This document shows, one piece after another, positions 42,503 through 51,607 of a stretch of 64,000 nt of DNA (position 1 is its first letter; every line of letters starts with the position of its first letter). The stretch is from Lentimicrobiaceae bacterium. GTDB taxonomy: Bacteria > Bacteroidota > Bacteroidia > Bacteroidales > Lentimicrobiaceae. Under the pieces are notes generated by a model. It was not told where the DNA came from. It saw only the letters and a list, made by a program, of their open reading frames with translations, and did no database searches. Location: positions 639,083-703,082 of the forward strand of contig JACJXH010000002.1 in assembly GCA_020636745.1 (NCBI GenBank), written 5' to 3'. The position numbers were made by a program, and so were the translations under genes.

Positions 42503-45451
42503 TTAAAACGACAAAATAAAATCAATCAGGTTAACATTATGGTCAAGCCTGAGTTTCTTTCTTAAGCGATACCGGCTGATTTCAAGTCCCCTGACAGAAA
42601 TGTTCATCAATGGGGCTATTTCCTTTGATGTAAGGTTCATCCTCAGGTATGCGCACAATCTGAGCTCCTTGGGTGATAAATCAGGATATACCTCTTTTAA
42701 TCTGGAAATAAAGTCCTGATGTACATCATCAAAATAAGAATCGAATGCTTCCTGATGTTTTTCGTTGCTTAATTCCTTGTTGATTTTTTTGATAAAGGAC
42801 GAAAGTTGATGCTTCAATTCAGGGTGGCCCGAAGATTTCTGCACCAAGTCAGATATTTGCAATTTAAGGTTGGTCAGGAATTTGTTTTTTTGAAGAAGAC
42901 TCAGGGTAGAATTGGCCAACTCTTTATTCTTGTGAGTCATTTCATTCTGCAAGGTTACATTGCGTAATTTTATAATCTCTTTTTCCTGTATCAGCGCCTG
43001 CTCTCTGAACTCTGTGGCCTGGCTGGCCAGTTCTTTCTCATGCTTCAACAGTTCGTTGGCTTTGGCTCTTTCAATTCTTTTTTTCTGGTAGTAAAGATTG
43101 CCAATCAGTAAAATTATAAAGAACAAGGTATAAATGCCATAAGCGATACCCGAGCGGTGAAATGGTGGCTTTATTTTAAACGAATAACTACTTATTCGAC
43201 CTGTTGAACGATAGGAATTCATGGCTCTTACCTCAAATGTGTAAATGCCTTCTCTCAGGTTTGTATATTCTTTGAAGCTGCTTTTTTCCCAGTCCGACCA
43301 GTTTTTTTCAAAGCCTAGTAATCTGTAAGAGTAGAGTGTTCCGTTTTTGGCTTCAAAGCGCGGACAGGCGAAAGTAAACTGAACGGAATTGTTTTTATAC
43401 AACTGCTCGGTTTCATAATGATCGTCAGGCTTTTGCGAATCATCTGCAATGCTGAGTGGTGGATTTAGTATTGAGACCGGATAATTGGTTTTGCCAAATT
43501 TCACCTCCCTGATATAAACAGGTTCCGAAAGGCGGTAGTCTGTTGTAAATTCAGGATTGTAGTGGATAAGCCCGTTTTGTGAACCAATATAAATGTTTTG
43601 CTCGTCGTAAAGATAAATACTCTCGAATGTTGGAATCAATGATTTGTTTATGGGGTAGAAGGGGGATTCTATGTTATTAAAGCTTCCATCTTCCATAAGC
43701 CTGTATACGCCTGTTTTATAGATTGAAAAATACCATAGATTGCCTGCTTTATCTTTTGTAATTTCACTGATATAGGGCTGGTTTTTAAAAATCTCGTTGT
43801 AGTTTCCTTGTTTTACAAACTTTTGTCGTGTCTTGTTAAAAGCGTAAAACCCTTCTTTGGTGGTAATAAGTATTTCTTTGTCAATCTTATTTAGGTTGTA
43901 AGGGAACTCATCGGGCAACCCATGGCCTTTATTGTAAAGCACAACTTTGCTGATACCCGTAAGATCTTTTTTGAGTTCAAGATGAAACAATCCTTTGTAT
44001 CCGTGAGCCATCCATAAACTTCCGTCTTCATCCTGCTCAAGAAAACGGCATGATTCATTAAACCCCATGATTTTTTGACGGACTTTCCACGATTGTTTGT
44101 CACGCACAAGAATAAAAATGCCTTCGTATGTGCCAGCAATCAAGGTGTCGCTTTGCCCATTATATTCCATTATATTCCAGAAACCGGTAATGTCTGTTAT
44201 TTTTATTGCCTGGTTTTCATCAATTAAAAAGCATCCGTAATTATGTCCGCAAAATAGTTTGCCATCTATAATTTTAAGCGACCAAACCTGCCCCTCAGTG
44301 CCTTTAATCAGATGAAATTTGCTGTCGATAGAGCTGTTTGTCAAATGGTTGAGTTTCATATGATAGAGCCCCTGGTTTGTGCCAACAAAAAGTTTTCCCT
44401 GATATTCAATGGCACAGTAAGTGCTCTCAATGTTGTAGTTGTAGTTGATAATACTAAGAGGCGAGTTTAATTCAACATAGTCAATTCCGTTGTCGAGGCC
44501 AATCCACAGGTTGTGGCGCTTGTCTTCAAAAAGGCTTAATACAGTGTTGTTCTCCAGTCCTTTTTGTCTGTTCAGGTGCTGATAAACAATGCCTTTGCTG
44601 TTGGTGATATAAATTCCGTTGCGAATGGTCCCAAATGCAAAAAATCCGTTTGACAGTTTAATGCCTGTGTATAAAATATTGTCGGAAAGTTCTTTGTTAA
44701 GGGTTGTTTCCCAGGGCGTAAGCGTGTTGTTGCGGAGTAAAAAAATGCCATTGTTAAAAGTACCCACCAGGTATTCATCGTCATTTAAGGCCAGTATACA
44801 TCTTACTTCTTCGCGCATAAAGGTAGGATGATTGCTGATAAATTTTAATCCCGAAGGGGCCACCTCAAAAAGTCCGTACTCCTTGTCAACGACCAGCAGT
44901 TTCTTATCTACCAGAAAGGAATAGAGAAATGAAGTTCTGGGTTTGATTACCCTGATTTTATTGTTCTGATAAATAAAGATGTATCTGAATGATTGAAAAA
45001 CAATGCCTTCTGAAGTTTTATGAATTTTCCAGATTTCATCGAATGATTTGTAGGGCTGTGGAATGAGCGGGGTAAGAGACTGGAATTCCATTCTGCCGGT
45101 TGCCGAAGGCGCAAAGTATCCGATTTGCTCAAAAGAGCCAGTGTAAATGGTGTCACCAACGGCTAAAACTGATCTGATAATGCTTTGAACCGGAAGCTGA
45201 TATGTTTGCCATTCCTGGCCATCAAATTCAAGTAACCCGTCATTATTTCCAAAATATACAAAGCCTTTGCTGTTTTGGGTTATTGCCCAGTTTTGAGTGC
45301 CGGCATTGTACACTGATTTTGGGTATTGATTGATAAAGGGAATGCCGGTTTCTTTAATTTGAGCCAGCAACAATAGCGGCATAAGGCCTAACAGCATAAA
45401 TGCCGGTATTCCAATTATGGTTTTGAAGCGTCTTTTCAATAATCTGAACAT
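42503..45451 (-). CDS. Membrane-spanning sensor-regulator: beta-propeller, Y_Y_Y domain, coiled coil and LuxR-type HTH
   Basis: The 982-residue protein has an N-terminal signal anchor (about 15-30). Propeller repeats follow in the periplasm (WAITQNSKGFVYFGNNDGLLEFDG, GNLWYFSIYKTGVYRL; about 40-660). A Y_Y_Y (triple tyrosine) domain (about 690-765), one transmembrane helix (YGIYTLFFIILLIGNLYY), a long coiled coil (about 790-880) and a C-terminal LuxR-type helix-turn-helix (SPKELRLCAYLRMNLTSKEIAPLM, VRGLEISRYRLRKKL) complete it. It resembles hybrid two-component regulators of glycan loci but lacks kinase and receiver domains. It should sense glucan breakdown products and control the adjacent locus. 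Confidence 0.9.
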   Translation of the reverse strand: MFRLLKRRFKTIIGIPAFMLLGLMPLLLLAQIKETGIPFINQYPKSVYNAGTQNWAITQNSKGFVYFGNNDGLLEFDGQEWQTYQLPVQSIIRSVLAVGDTIYTGSFEQIGYFAPSATGRMEFQSLTPLIPQPYKSFDEIWKIHKTSEGIVFQSFRYIFIYQNNKIRVIKPRTSFLYSFLVDKKLLVVDKEYGLFEVAPSGLKFISNHPTFMREEVRCILALNDDEYLVGTFNNGIFLLRNNTLTPWETTLNKELSDNILYTGIKLSNGFFAFGTIRNGIYITNSKGIVYQHLNRQKGLENNTVLSLFEDKRHNLWIGLDNGIDYVELNSPLSIINYNYNIESTYCAIEYQGKLFVGTNQGLYHMKLNHLTNSSIDSKFHLIKGTEGQVWSLKIIDGKLFCGHNYGCFLIDENQAIKITDITGFWNIMEYNGQSDTLIAGTYEGIFILVRDKQSWKVRQKIMGFNESCRFLEQDEDGSLWMAHGYKGLFHLELKKDLTGISKVVLYNKGHGLPDEFPYNLNKIDKEILITTKEGFYAFNKTRQKFVKQGNYNEIFKNQPYISEITKDKAGNLWYFSIYKTGVYRLMEDGSFNNIESPFYPINKSLIPTFESIYLYDEQNIYIGSQNGLIHYNPEFTTDYRLSEPVYIREVKFGKTNYPVSILNPPLSIADDSQKPDDHYETEQLYKNNSVQFTFACPRFEAKNGTLYSYRLLGFEKNWSDWEKSSFKEYTNLREGIYTFEVRAMNSYRSTGRISSYSFKIKPPFHRSGIAYGIYTLFFIILLIGNLYYQKKRIERAKANELLKHEKELASQATEFREQALIQEKEIIKLRNVTLQNEMTHKNKELANSTLSLLQKNKFLTNLKLQISDLVQKSSGHPELKHQLSSFIKKINKELSNEKHQEAFDSYFDDVHQDFISRLKEVYPDLSPKELRLCAYLRMNLTSKEIAPLMNISVRGLEISRYRLRKKLRLDHNVNLIDFILSF

Positions 45452-45754
45452 GCAATGGCAAATTGTACGGGGTCAGCTGGAATAGCGGTTAAAAATAGTA
45501 AAAATCTTTGGATGTCCTGTTTTTGCCAACGAATGAAGCTTCATTTATCATAGCAGCCTGAGCAGGGGTGTTTCATGCACTGAAGCATTTGTTTACTGGA
45601 AGGTTGCCGATTCTCTTTTTTAATTTGCCCGATTGGATAAAGTATCCTTCGGATAAATGAATGGGTAAGAATAAACGGGTTTATTTGTTGTTGAAAACTT
45701 GTCGGCCTTTATTCGGGTGCTTTGGGTAAATTTGCTGTTCGAAATTTTTGAACA
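45452..45754. other. Divergent intergenic region with a 14-bp palindrome
   Basis: No gene is present. AATGAAGCTTCATT (45532-45545) is a perfect palindrome. TAAATTTG at 45727-45734 is a -7-like element 20 bp before the glycosyltransferase ATG. Confidence 0.45.
45727..45734 (+). promoter_or_regulatory. Candidate -7 element of the glycosyltransferase-sigma operon (TAAATTTG)
   Basis: This matches TAnnTTTG 20 bp before the ATG at 45755. A TTG at 45699-45701 is 25 bp away, slightly too far for the standard spacing. Confidence 0.4.
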
Positions 45755-46891
45755 ATGATTTGGGTGCAAAGTATTTTATCGTCTCCTTTTTTTATCGCTA
45801 TTCTCGCCTTATTGGTGGCCCTGCTTATTCAATTGGCGTATTTCTGGCTGATATTCAGCAGGCTGGCGTTCTATAATTCGGCTAAACGGCCCGTGAATGA
45901 GGCTAAAGAGCCCGTTTCTGTGATCATTTGTGCAAAGAACGAATACCATAATCTTGTTCGTTTTCTTCCTGCTATTTTAGAACAGAATTATCCCGAATTT
46001 GAGGTAGTAGTTGTGAATGACGCATCTGACGATGATACTTTTTATCTCTTGCGCGAACTGGCCGATAAGAATCCGCGGCTGAAAGTTATTAACATTACTC
46101 AGAATCTGAATTTCTTTACCGGAAAAAAATTCCCGCTTTCTATTGGCATCAGATCGGCCAAATACGATGTTGTGTTGCTTACCGATGCCGATTGTTATCC
46201 GGCAGGGCCTGAATGGCTGGCCGGCATGCAGGCTGCATTTACAGGCAAAACCGAAATTGTGCTCGGTTATGGCCCTTATGCACCACAGCCGGGGCTCCTT
46301 AATAAACTTATCAGATTCGACACGCTAATGGTGGCAGTTCAATATATGTCGTTTGCCCTTTCAAGAATGCCATATATGGGCGTAGGCAGAAATCTGGCCT
46401 ATCATAAATCATTGTTCTTTCAAACCGGCGGTTTTGTCAAACATTATAAAATTAGCTCGGGTGACGATGATTTGTTTATCAATCAGGTAGCCAAAGGAAG
46501 CAATACCAGAATTCAGGTTTCTAAGGAAACTTATACTTTTTCAAAATCCAAACAAACTTTTGCATCATGGTTCAGGCAAAAAAAACGCCATCTGACAACC
46601 GGCGGCCTTTACCGTACTAAGCATAAACTGGTGTTGGGCTTGTATTCTTTTAGTCAACTGTCGTTTTTTGTTTTGTTAATCGCACTGGCATTGCTGCGTG
46701 TCGACTGGATATTGCTGACATCAGTTTTTGTTATCAGGCTTATCAGTCAGTTGATTATCGTAAAAAAGAGCATGTTCCGGTTGAATGAAAAGCATTTTTT
46801 CTTACTTTCACCATTGTTTGAAATTGTCCTGATGCTCATCAATCTTCTGCTAGGTTTTGCAGGGCTGTTTTCACGAAAAACCCAATGGTAA
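45755..46891 (+). CDS. Membrane glycosyltransferase family 2
   Basis: The 378-residue protein has one N-terminal transmembrane helix (about 8-35), a cytosolic GT-A domain and two or three C-terminal membrane helices (about 290-375). GT2 landmarks are PVSVIICAKNEYHNL, VVVNDASDDDT, LLTDADCYP, SGDDDLF and a QxxRW-like RQKKRH motif. It transfers a sugar from a nucleotide-sugar to a lipid or polysaccharide acceptor; acceptor unknown. Its end overlaps the ECF sigma gene by 7 bp, so the two are translationally coupled. Confidence 0.92.
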   Translation: MIWVQSILSSPFFIAILALLVALLIQLAYFWLIFSRLAFYNSAKRPVNEAKEPVSVIICAKNEYHNLVRFLPAILEQNYPEFEVVVVNDASDDDTFYLLRELADKNPRLKVINITQNLNFFTGKKFPLSIGIRSAKYDVVLLTDADCYPAGPEWLAGMQAAFTGKTEIVLGYGPYAPQPGLLNKLIRFDTLMVAVQYMSFALSRMPYMGVGRNLAYHKSLFFQTGGFVKHYKISSGDDDLFINQVAKGSNTRIQVSKETYTFSKSKQTFASWFRQKKRHLTTGGLYRTKHKLVLGLYSFSQLSFFVLLIALALLRVDWILLTSVFVIRLISQLIIVKKSMFRLNEKHFFLLSPLFEIVLMLINLLLGFAGLFSRKTQW

Positions 46892-47472
46892 ACGATAATC
46901 TGTCGAAAGAATCATTTATTCGCGACCTGAACCTGGTTGAGAAGGCTGTAAAAGGCGATCAGAAAGCGTATGCTGAACTGATGATGCAGTATGAAGATTC
47001 ACTTTATAATATGATGTTAAAAAAAGTGAATGATCCTGTTGTTGCTGAAGATTTAACGATTGAAGCATTTACCAAAGCTTTCCAGAATTTAGCGAAATTT
47101 TCCCCTGATTTTGCTTTCAGCACCTGGCTTTACAAAATTGCCATCAATAATTGTATTGATTATCTGCGAAAGAAAAAAAACGACCCTTGTGCCCGCGACA
47201 AAAACAACCATATTCCTCAACCTGAGGCGATTGACCTGGCTATTGACCCTGAAGAGAATTTTATCAGGGATCAGAGGCAGAGATTGTTGCGCGAGGTTGT
47301 TGATAAACTAAACCCTCGTTATAATCAGCTGATTAAGCTTCGCTACTTTGAAGAGCTCTCGTATGAAGAAATTGCCGCACGACTTGAGCTGCCGCTTGGT
47401 ACTGTTAAAGCTGGCATTTTTCGGGCAAAGGAATTGCTGTATCTCATATTGGTAAAGTCAAAAGACATATAA
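46885..47472 (+). CDS. RNA polymerase ECF-type sigma factor
   Basis: The 195-residue protein has sigma region 2 (YAELMMQYEDSLYNMMLKKV, EDLTIEAFTKAFQNL, STWLYKIAINNCIDYLRKK) and region 4 with a helix-turn-helix (LIKLRYFEELSYEEIAARLELPLGTVKAGIFRAKELL). No anti-sigma gene is adjacent; the partner is a glycosyltransferase gene that it overlaps. This kind of sigma gene without adjacent anti-sigma is frequent in Bacteroidota. Regulon unknown. Confidence 0.95.
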   Translation: MVNDNLSKESFIRDLNLVEKAVKGDQKAYAELMMQYEDSLYNMMLKKVNDPVVAEDLTIEAFTKAFQNLAKFSPDFAFSTWLYKIAINNCIDYLRKKKNDPCARDKNNHIPQPEAIDLAIDPEENFIRDQRQRLLREVVDKLNPRYNQLIKLRYFEELSYEEIAARLELPLGTVKAGIFRAKELLYLILVKSKDI

Positions 47473-47555
47473 AGTATAAAGGTATATGGTCTCATTCCTC
47501 TTATTATTATCCCGTAATTGAAGATAATCTTAACATTAATTGAGTTACTTTCTGC

Positions 47556-47563
47556 TATCTTTG
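47556..47563 (+). promoter_or_regulatory. Candidate -7 element of the FIST-kinase operon (TATCTTTG)
   Basis: TATCTTTGC is a strong match to the Bacteroidota -7 element, 164 bp upstream of the FIST gene ATG. It implies a long leader in which I see no obvious structure. Confidence 0.45.
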
Positions 47564-47727
47564 CTCATTATCTGCTATATTAGAATTAATTTCTGTGGTT
47601 CAGTATTTATTATTGAGCCTTTTATCACTCATGGTGAGAATTTTTAGCTGATAATGCCGGCAATATAAATGTTTTTTTTCGGTCTTATCTTTTTTATAAT
47701 CAATGGTGTACATAAAGTGTTTCAGAT

Positions 47728-48873
47728 ATGAAGACAGAGCAATCAATTTACACTGACAGCCCTGGTTGGGAAACAAAACATAGTTTCACAGGAGATTGTA
47801 AGGCTGATCTTGTATTTTTATTCGGCAGTCGCGAGTTGTTGAAAAAAGATGACCTTTTTAGTGATGTCAGGCAAAAATACCCCCATGCTCAGATTGTTGG
47901 TTGCTCCACAGCTGGTGAAATATTGAACGAGGAGGTGTTAGACAATAGCATTGTTTGTTCTGCCATTAGTTTCAGTTCTTCGTCTGTAAAGGTTTATTGT
48001 GAATCGATAGGTTCAATGGATGAAAGTTATCAGATTGGGCAATCGCTTTCATCAAAAATAGACAAAACAGGTCTTAAACATGTGATGTTGCTTTCAGAAG
48101 GGCTTAACATCAATGGAAGTGAATTGATTAAAGGCATTTATACAGGACTTGAAGGAGCACCGGTTACGGTTACAGGTGGTCTTGCTGCCGACCAGTCGGG
48201 GTTTGAAGAAACTGTAGTTGTGTGTAATGCCGCCGGGAAGTCAAATCTTGTATTGGCTATTGGTTTTTATGGAGATAAACTTCTGGTAGGTACAGGCTCA
48301 AAAGGAGGGTGGGACTCATTTGGCGTGGATAGGTTGGTTACCAAATCAAAGGCCAATATCTTATATGAGTTGGATGGTCAGCCTGCGCTTGAATTGTATA
48401 AAAAATATCTGGGTGCTCATGCTGCTGCTTTACCAGCCTCTGCTTTGTTATTTCCGTTGAGTGTTAAGTTGGGCGATACTGATATTTCTCTTGTACGTAC
48501 CGTTTTATCGGTCAATGAAAAAGATGGAAGCATGATTTTTGCCGGCGATATTCCTGAAGGCGATTATGTAAGATTGATGAAAGCCGGGTTCGAAAAACTC
48601 ATCGATGGTGCTGCTCAGGCTGCCGAGCTTTCTGAAATCAGTCTGAACAGTGATGCGCCTGATTTTGCTGTTCTCATCAGTTGTGTTGGCCGGAAACTGG
48701 TGCTAAAACAGCGGGTGGAAGAAGAAGTGGAAATTGCAAGGGAAATTTTTGGACAAAACTGCCTCTTATCCGGTTTTTACTCTTATGGAGAAATAGGACC
48801 CGGCACCCCCGAAAGCCAGCGGTGCGAGCTCCATAACCAAACAATGACCATTACACTTTTCAAAGAATTATAA
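47728..48873 (+). CDS. FIST domain sensory protein (FIST_N/FIST_C)
   Basis: The 381-residue soluble protein has FIST_N (about 25-200, LVFLFGSRELLKKDD, QIVGCSTAGEIL) and FIST_C (about 215-365, LELYKKYLGAHAAALPASALLFPL, CVGRKLVLKQRVEEEVE, SGFYSYGEIGPG). FIST proteins are ligand-binding sensor modules. NosP, a FIST haem protein that senses nitric oxide, is encoded beside hybrid kinases in several Proteobacteria. Here the next gene, 10 bp away, is a hybrid kinase, so this protein probably modulates it. Whether it binds haem cannot be told from the sequence. Confidence 0.93.
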   Translation: MKTEQSIYTDSPGWETKHSFTGDCKADLVFLFGSRELLKKDDLFSDVRQKYPHAQIVGCSTAGEILNEEVLDNSIVCSAISFSSSSVKVYCESIGSMDESYQIGQSLSSKIDKTGLKHVMLLSEGLNINGSELIKGIYTGLEGAPVTVTGGLAADQSGFEETVVVCNAAGKSNLVLAIGFYGDKLLVGTGSKGGWDSFGVDRLVTKSKANILYELDGQPALELYKKYLGAHAAALPASALLFPLSVKLGDTDISLVRTVLSVNEKDGSMIFAGDIPEGDYVRLMKAGFEKLIDGAAQAAELSEISLNSDAPDFAVLISCVGRKLVLKQRVEEEVEIAREIFGQNCLLSGFYSYGEIGPGTPESQRCELHNQTMTITLFKEL

Positions 48874-48883
48874 TATTATCATA

Positions 48884-51574
48884 ATGGGAAATAACCTGAA
48901 CAAAATCCTTCTCAGGCAGATAAAACGACATTTTGGTTCAATTGAAAATCTGCCAGCTGAAATAAGTGGATTTATTCGCGATGTGAGTGATACTTATGAA
49001 AGTCTTGAAGAGGATGCCCGGCTGGTGCAGCATTCGCTTGATTTGAGTTCTCAGGAGCTGAGAGACGCTTATCTGAAGAAGAAAAAGGATGCTGAAACTC
49101 AGCAAAATACCATCAATAAAATACGTGAAGCCATTGCCGCTTTAAATCCCCCCGAAAATCAGGAATCTGAGATCAATACTGATACCGGCTCGCTTGTCGA
49201 ATCTTTATTAAGCCTTATTGATGAGCACAAACAAATGGCGGCATCTTTAAGAGAAAGTGAATTTTATCTGCGCGAAATTCTTGATTCTCAAGAAGTAGGA
49301 GTTACTATTATTGATTCAGAAACACACCAGGTGTCTTTTGTAAATAAAAAAGCTGCCAGTCTTTACGGCGCTCCTAAAGAAGATATTATTGGAAAGGTTT
49401 GTCACGGCTTTATTTGTCCTACACCCTGCGATAAATGCACCTACCATGATCTATCAGGCTCATTGATTTCTACCGAAAAAGTGTTGCTCAACGCAAAAGG
49501 TGAGGAAATTCCTATCCTTAAATCCGTGGTGCACTCAACTTTTAATAGTCGCAAATGCCTGGTTGAGTCTTTTGTAGATATTACCGCTTTGAAAAAAGCT
49601 GAGATGGAGCTGGTTAAAGCCAAGAATGACGCTGAGGCTGCCAATCAGGCAAAATCTGAATTTCTGGCCAATATGAGTCACGAAATCAGAACTCCGTTGA
49701 ACGGCGTTATCGGTTTCTCGGATTTGCTGATGAAAACCAACCTAACAGAAACACAGTTGCACTATATGCAAACCGTGTATTATTCAGCCAACTCATTGCT
49801 CGACCTGTTGAATGATATTCTTGACTTTTCAAAAATCGAAGCCGGAAAATTTGAACTCAACCCCGAAAAAACGGATTTGATTGAGCTGTCGGAGCAAATT
49901 ATTGATATTCTGAAATATAAGGTTCACGAAAAAGGAATAGAGCTTTTGTTTAACCTCGACCCTGAGCTTCCCCGATATCTGTTTGTTGATCCTGTGAGGC
50001 TCAGACAGGTGCTGGTTAATTTGCTTGGCAACAGCCTGAAATTTACCGATGCCGGCGAGGTTGAATTCAAGGTAGAAACGCTTGATTTTAAAGCTGATAC
50101 AGGAATGGCTAAACTCCTGTTTTCAGTAAGAGATACCGGGATTGGAATTAGCCCTGAAAAACAGAAAAAAATATTTGAATCTTTTTCCCAGGCTGACTCT
50201 ACCACCACCCGGCAATATGGAGGTACCGGACTCGGCCTCACTATCTCAGCGCGAATTGTTGAAATGATGGGTGCTGAACTTATGCTTGAAAGTAAGCCCG
50301 GAGCTGGCAGTACATTTTATTTTACCATTGAAGCTGAAGCTGAACATGATAGTTCTGTGATAAGCTCAGGCCTCAGGGAGATTAATAAGGTGCTGGTGGT
50401 TGATGACAACAAGGTGAATCTGGAAATCATGAAGCATATGCTCGAGAGCCAGGCCATTCATGTTGATATTGCGCTGGGTGGCGATACGGCATTGGCTCTC
50501 ATGGGCGCTGACAAGGAATATGATCTGATTATCATGGATTACAATATGCCGGGAATGAATGGTATTGAAGTCATCAGAAACATTCAGCACAAATTCAGAA
50601 CCCGGGCATGGATGCAGCCGGTCATCTTTTTGTTTAGCTCTTCCGATAATGAGTCTGTGATTAAAGAAAGTAAAATCCTGGGAGTGAAAGTTACTATGGT
50701 AAAACCGGTAAAGTTTACTCAACTGATGGAAGCCCTTTCAAAGGTTTTTGGAAAGCAGGGAGCTGGAAGCACTGGTGCAGCCTTTGAATCTCAGGCAACA
50801 GACACCTTCCAGTTCTTCGGAAATTACAAAGTGATGGTTGCCGAAGATAACAAAACAAACATGATTCTGGCTAAGGCCATTCTTGCCCGTATTTTACCTG
50901 AAGCTGAAATTATTTTGGCCAATAACGGCAGAGAAGCGGTTGAACTTTATACAAGCACTTCGCCTGATCTGGTGTTTATGGATATTCAAATGCCTGAACT
51001 CAACGGATATCATGCCACCAGAGAAATTCGGCATTTCGAAAGAGGAACAGGAAAACGGGTGCCTATCATTGCACTTACTGCGGGTACGGTTAAGGGAGAA
51101 GAAATCAGGTGTATGGATGCCGGCATGGATGATTATATTACCAAACCGGTTGTGGAAGAAACTATCAGGCGTATTTTGTTTACCCATTTGCTTAACGGTT
51201 CTGCTGTCAGAGAAGAGGATGCCCATTCTCCTGCTTTAACTGAAGAAAATCTGTATCATTTCAATCAGTCAGAACTTATGGAACGCTTAATAGGCGATGA
51301 GGATTTATTCCGGGAGCTGCTGATTACGGCCAAAGTTACTTATACTGATTTGATAATGCAGTTAAGTGATGCCTTTAGCAGGGGCGATTGCCGCGATGTG
51401 AAATCCATAGCCCACTCTATCAAAGGTTCAGCCAGAAGTATGTGCTTTCAAAAACTGGCCGATATTGCCGAACAGCTTGAATTTGTTCCCGATACCGAAA
51501 AAAACAGGGCCGAACTGCTGATTGGTCAGCTAAACGAAGAATATGAATTGTTGAAAACCGATTTTATTGCCTGA
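48884..51574 (+). CDS. Hybrid sensor histidine kinase (PAS-HisKA-HATPase-REC-REC-HPt)
   Basis: The 896-residue protein lacks transmembrane segments and is probably cytosolic. A coiled N-terminal region (about 1-125) leads to a PAS domain (about 125-240) with an unusual cysteine cluster, CHGFICPTPCDKC. A kinase core follows with His266 in MSHEIRTPLNG and N, G1 and G2 boxes (NLLGNSLKF, RDTGIGI, GGTGLGLT). Next come two receiver domains with phospho-acceptors Asp552 (IIMDYNMPG) and Asp700 (VFMDIQMPE), and an HPt domain with His844 (AHSIKGSA). No DNA-binding output is present, so the final partner is encoded elsewhere. It is co-transcribed with the FIST gene and probably gated by it. Confidence 0.95.
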   Translation: MGNNLNKILLRQIKRHFGSIENLPAEISGFIRDVSDTYESLEEDARLVQHSLDLSSQELRDAYLKKKKDAETQQNTINKIREAIAALNPPENQESEINTDTGSLVESLLSLIDEHKQMAASLRESEFYLREILDSQEVGVTIIDSETHQVSFVNKKAASLYGAPKEDIIGKVCHGFICPTPCDKCTYHDLSGSLISTEKVLLNAKGEEIPILKSVVHSTFNSRKCLVESFVDITALKKAEMELVKAKNDAEAANQAKSEFLANMSHEIRTPLNGVIGFSDLLMKTNLTETQLHYMQTVYYSANSLLDLLNDILDFSKIEAGKFELNPEKTDLIELSEQIIDILKYKVHEKGIELLFNLDPELPRYLFVDPVRLRQVLVNLLGNSLKFTDAGEVEFKVETLDFKADTGMAKLLFSVRDTGIGISPEKQKKIFESFSQADSTTTRQYGGTGLGLTISARIVEMMGAELMLESKPGAGSTFYFTIEAEAEHDSSVISSGLREINKVLVVDDNKVNLEIMKHMLESQAIHVDIALGGDTALALMGADKEYDLIIMDYNMPGMNGIEVIRNIQHKFRTRAWMQPVIFLFSSSDNESVIKESKILGVKVTMVKPVKFTQLMEALSKVFGKQGAGSTGAAFESQATDTFQFFGNYKVMVAEDNKTNMILAKAILARILPEAEIILANNGREAVELYTSTSPDLVFMDIQMPELNGYHATREIRHFERGTGKRVPIIALTAGTVKGEEIRCMDAGMDDYITKPVVEETIRRILFTHLLNGSAVREEDAHSPALTEENLYHFNQSELMERLIGDEDLFRELLITAKVTYTDLIMQLSDAFSRGDCRDVKSIAHSIKGSARSMCFQKLADIAEQLEFVPDTEKNRAELLIGQLNEEYELLKTDFIA

Positions 51575-51607
51575 TGATTGATAAAGGCATACAGGCTCCT
51601 TTCATGA

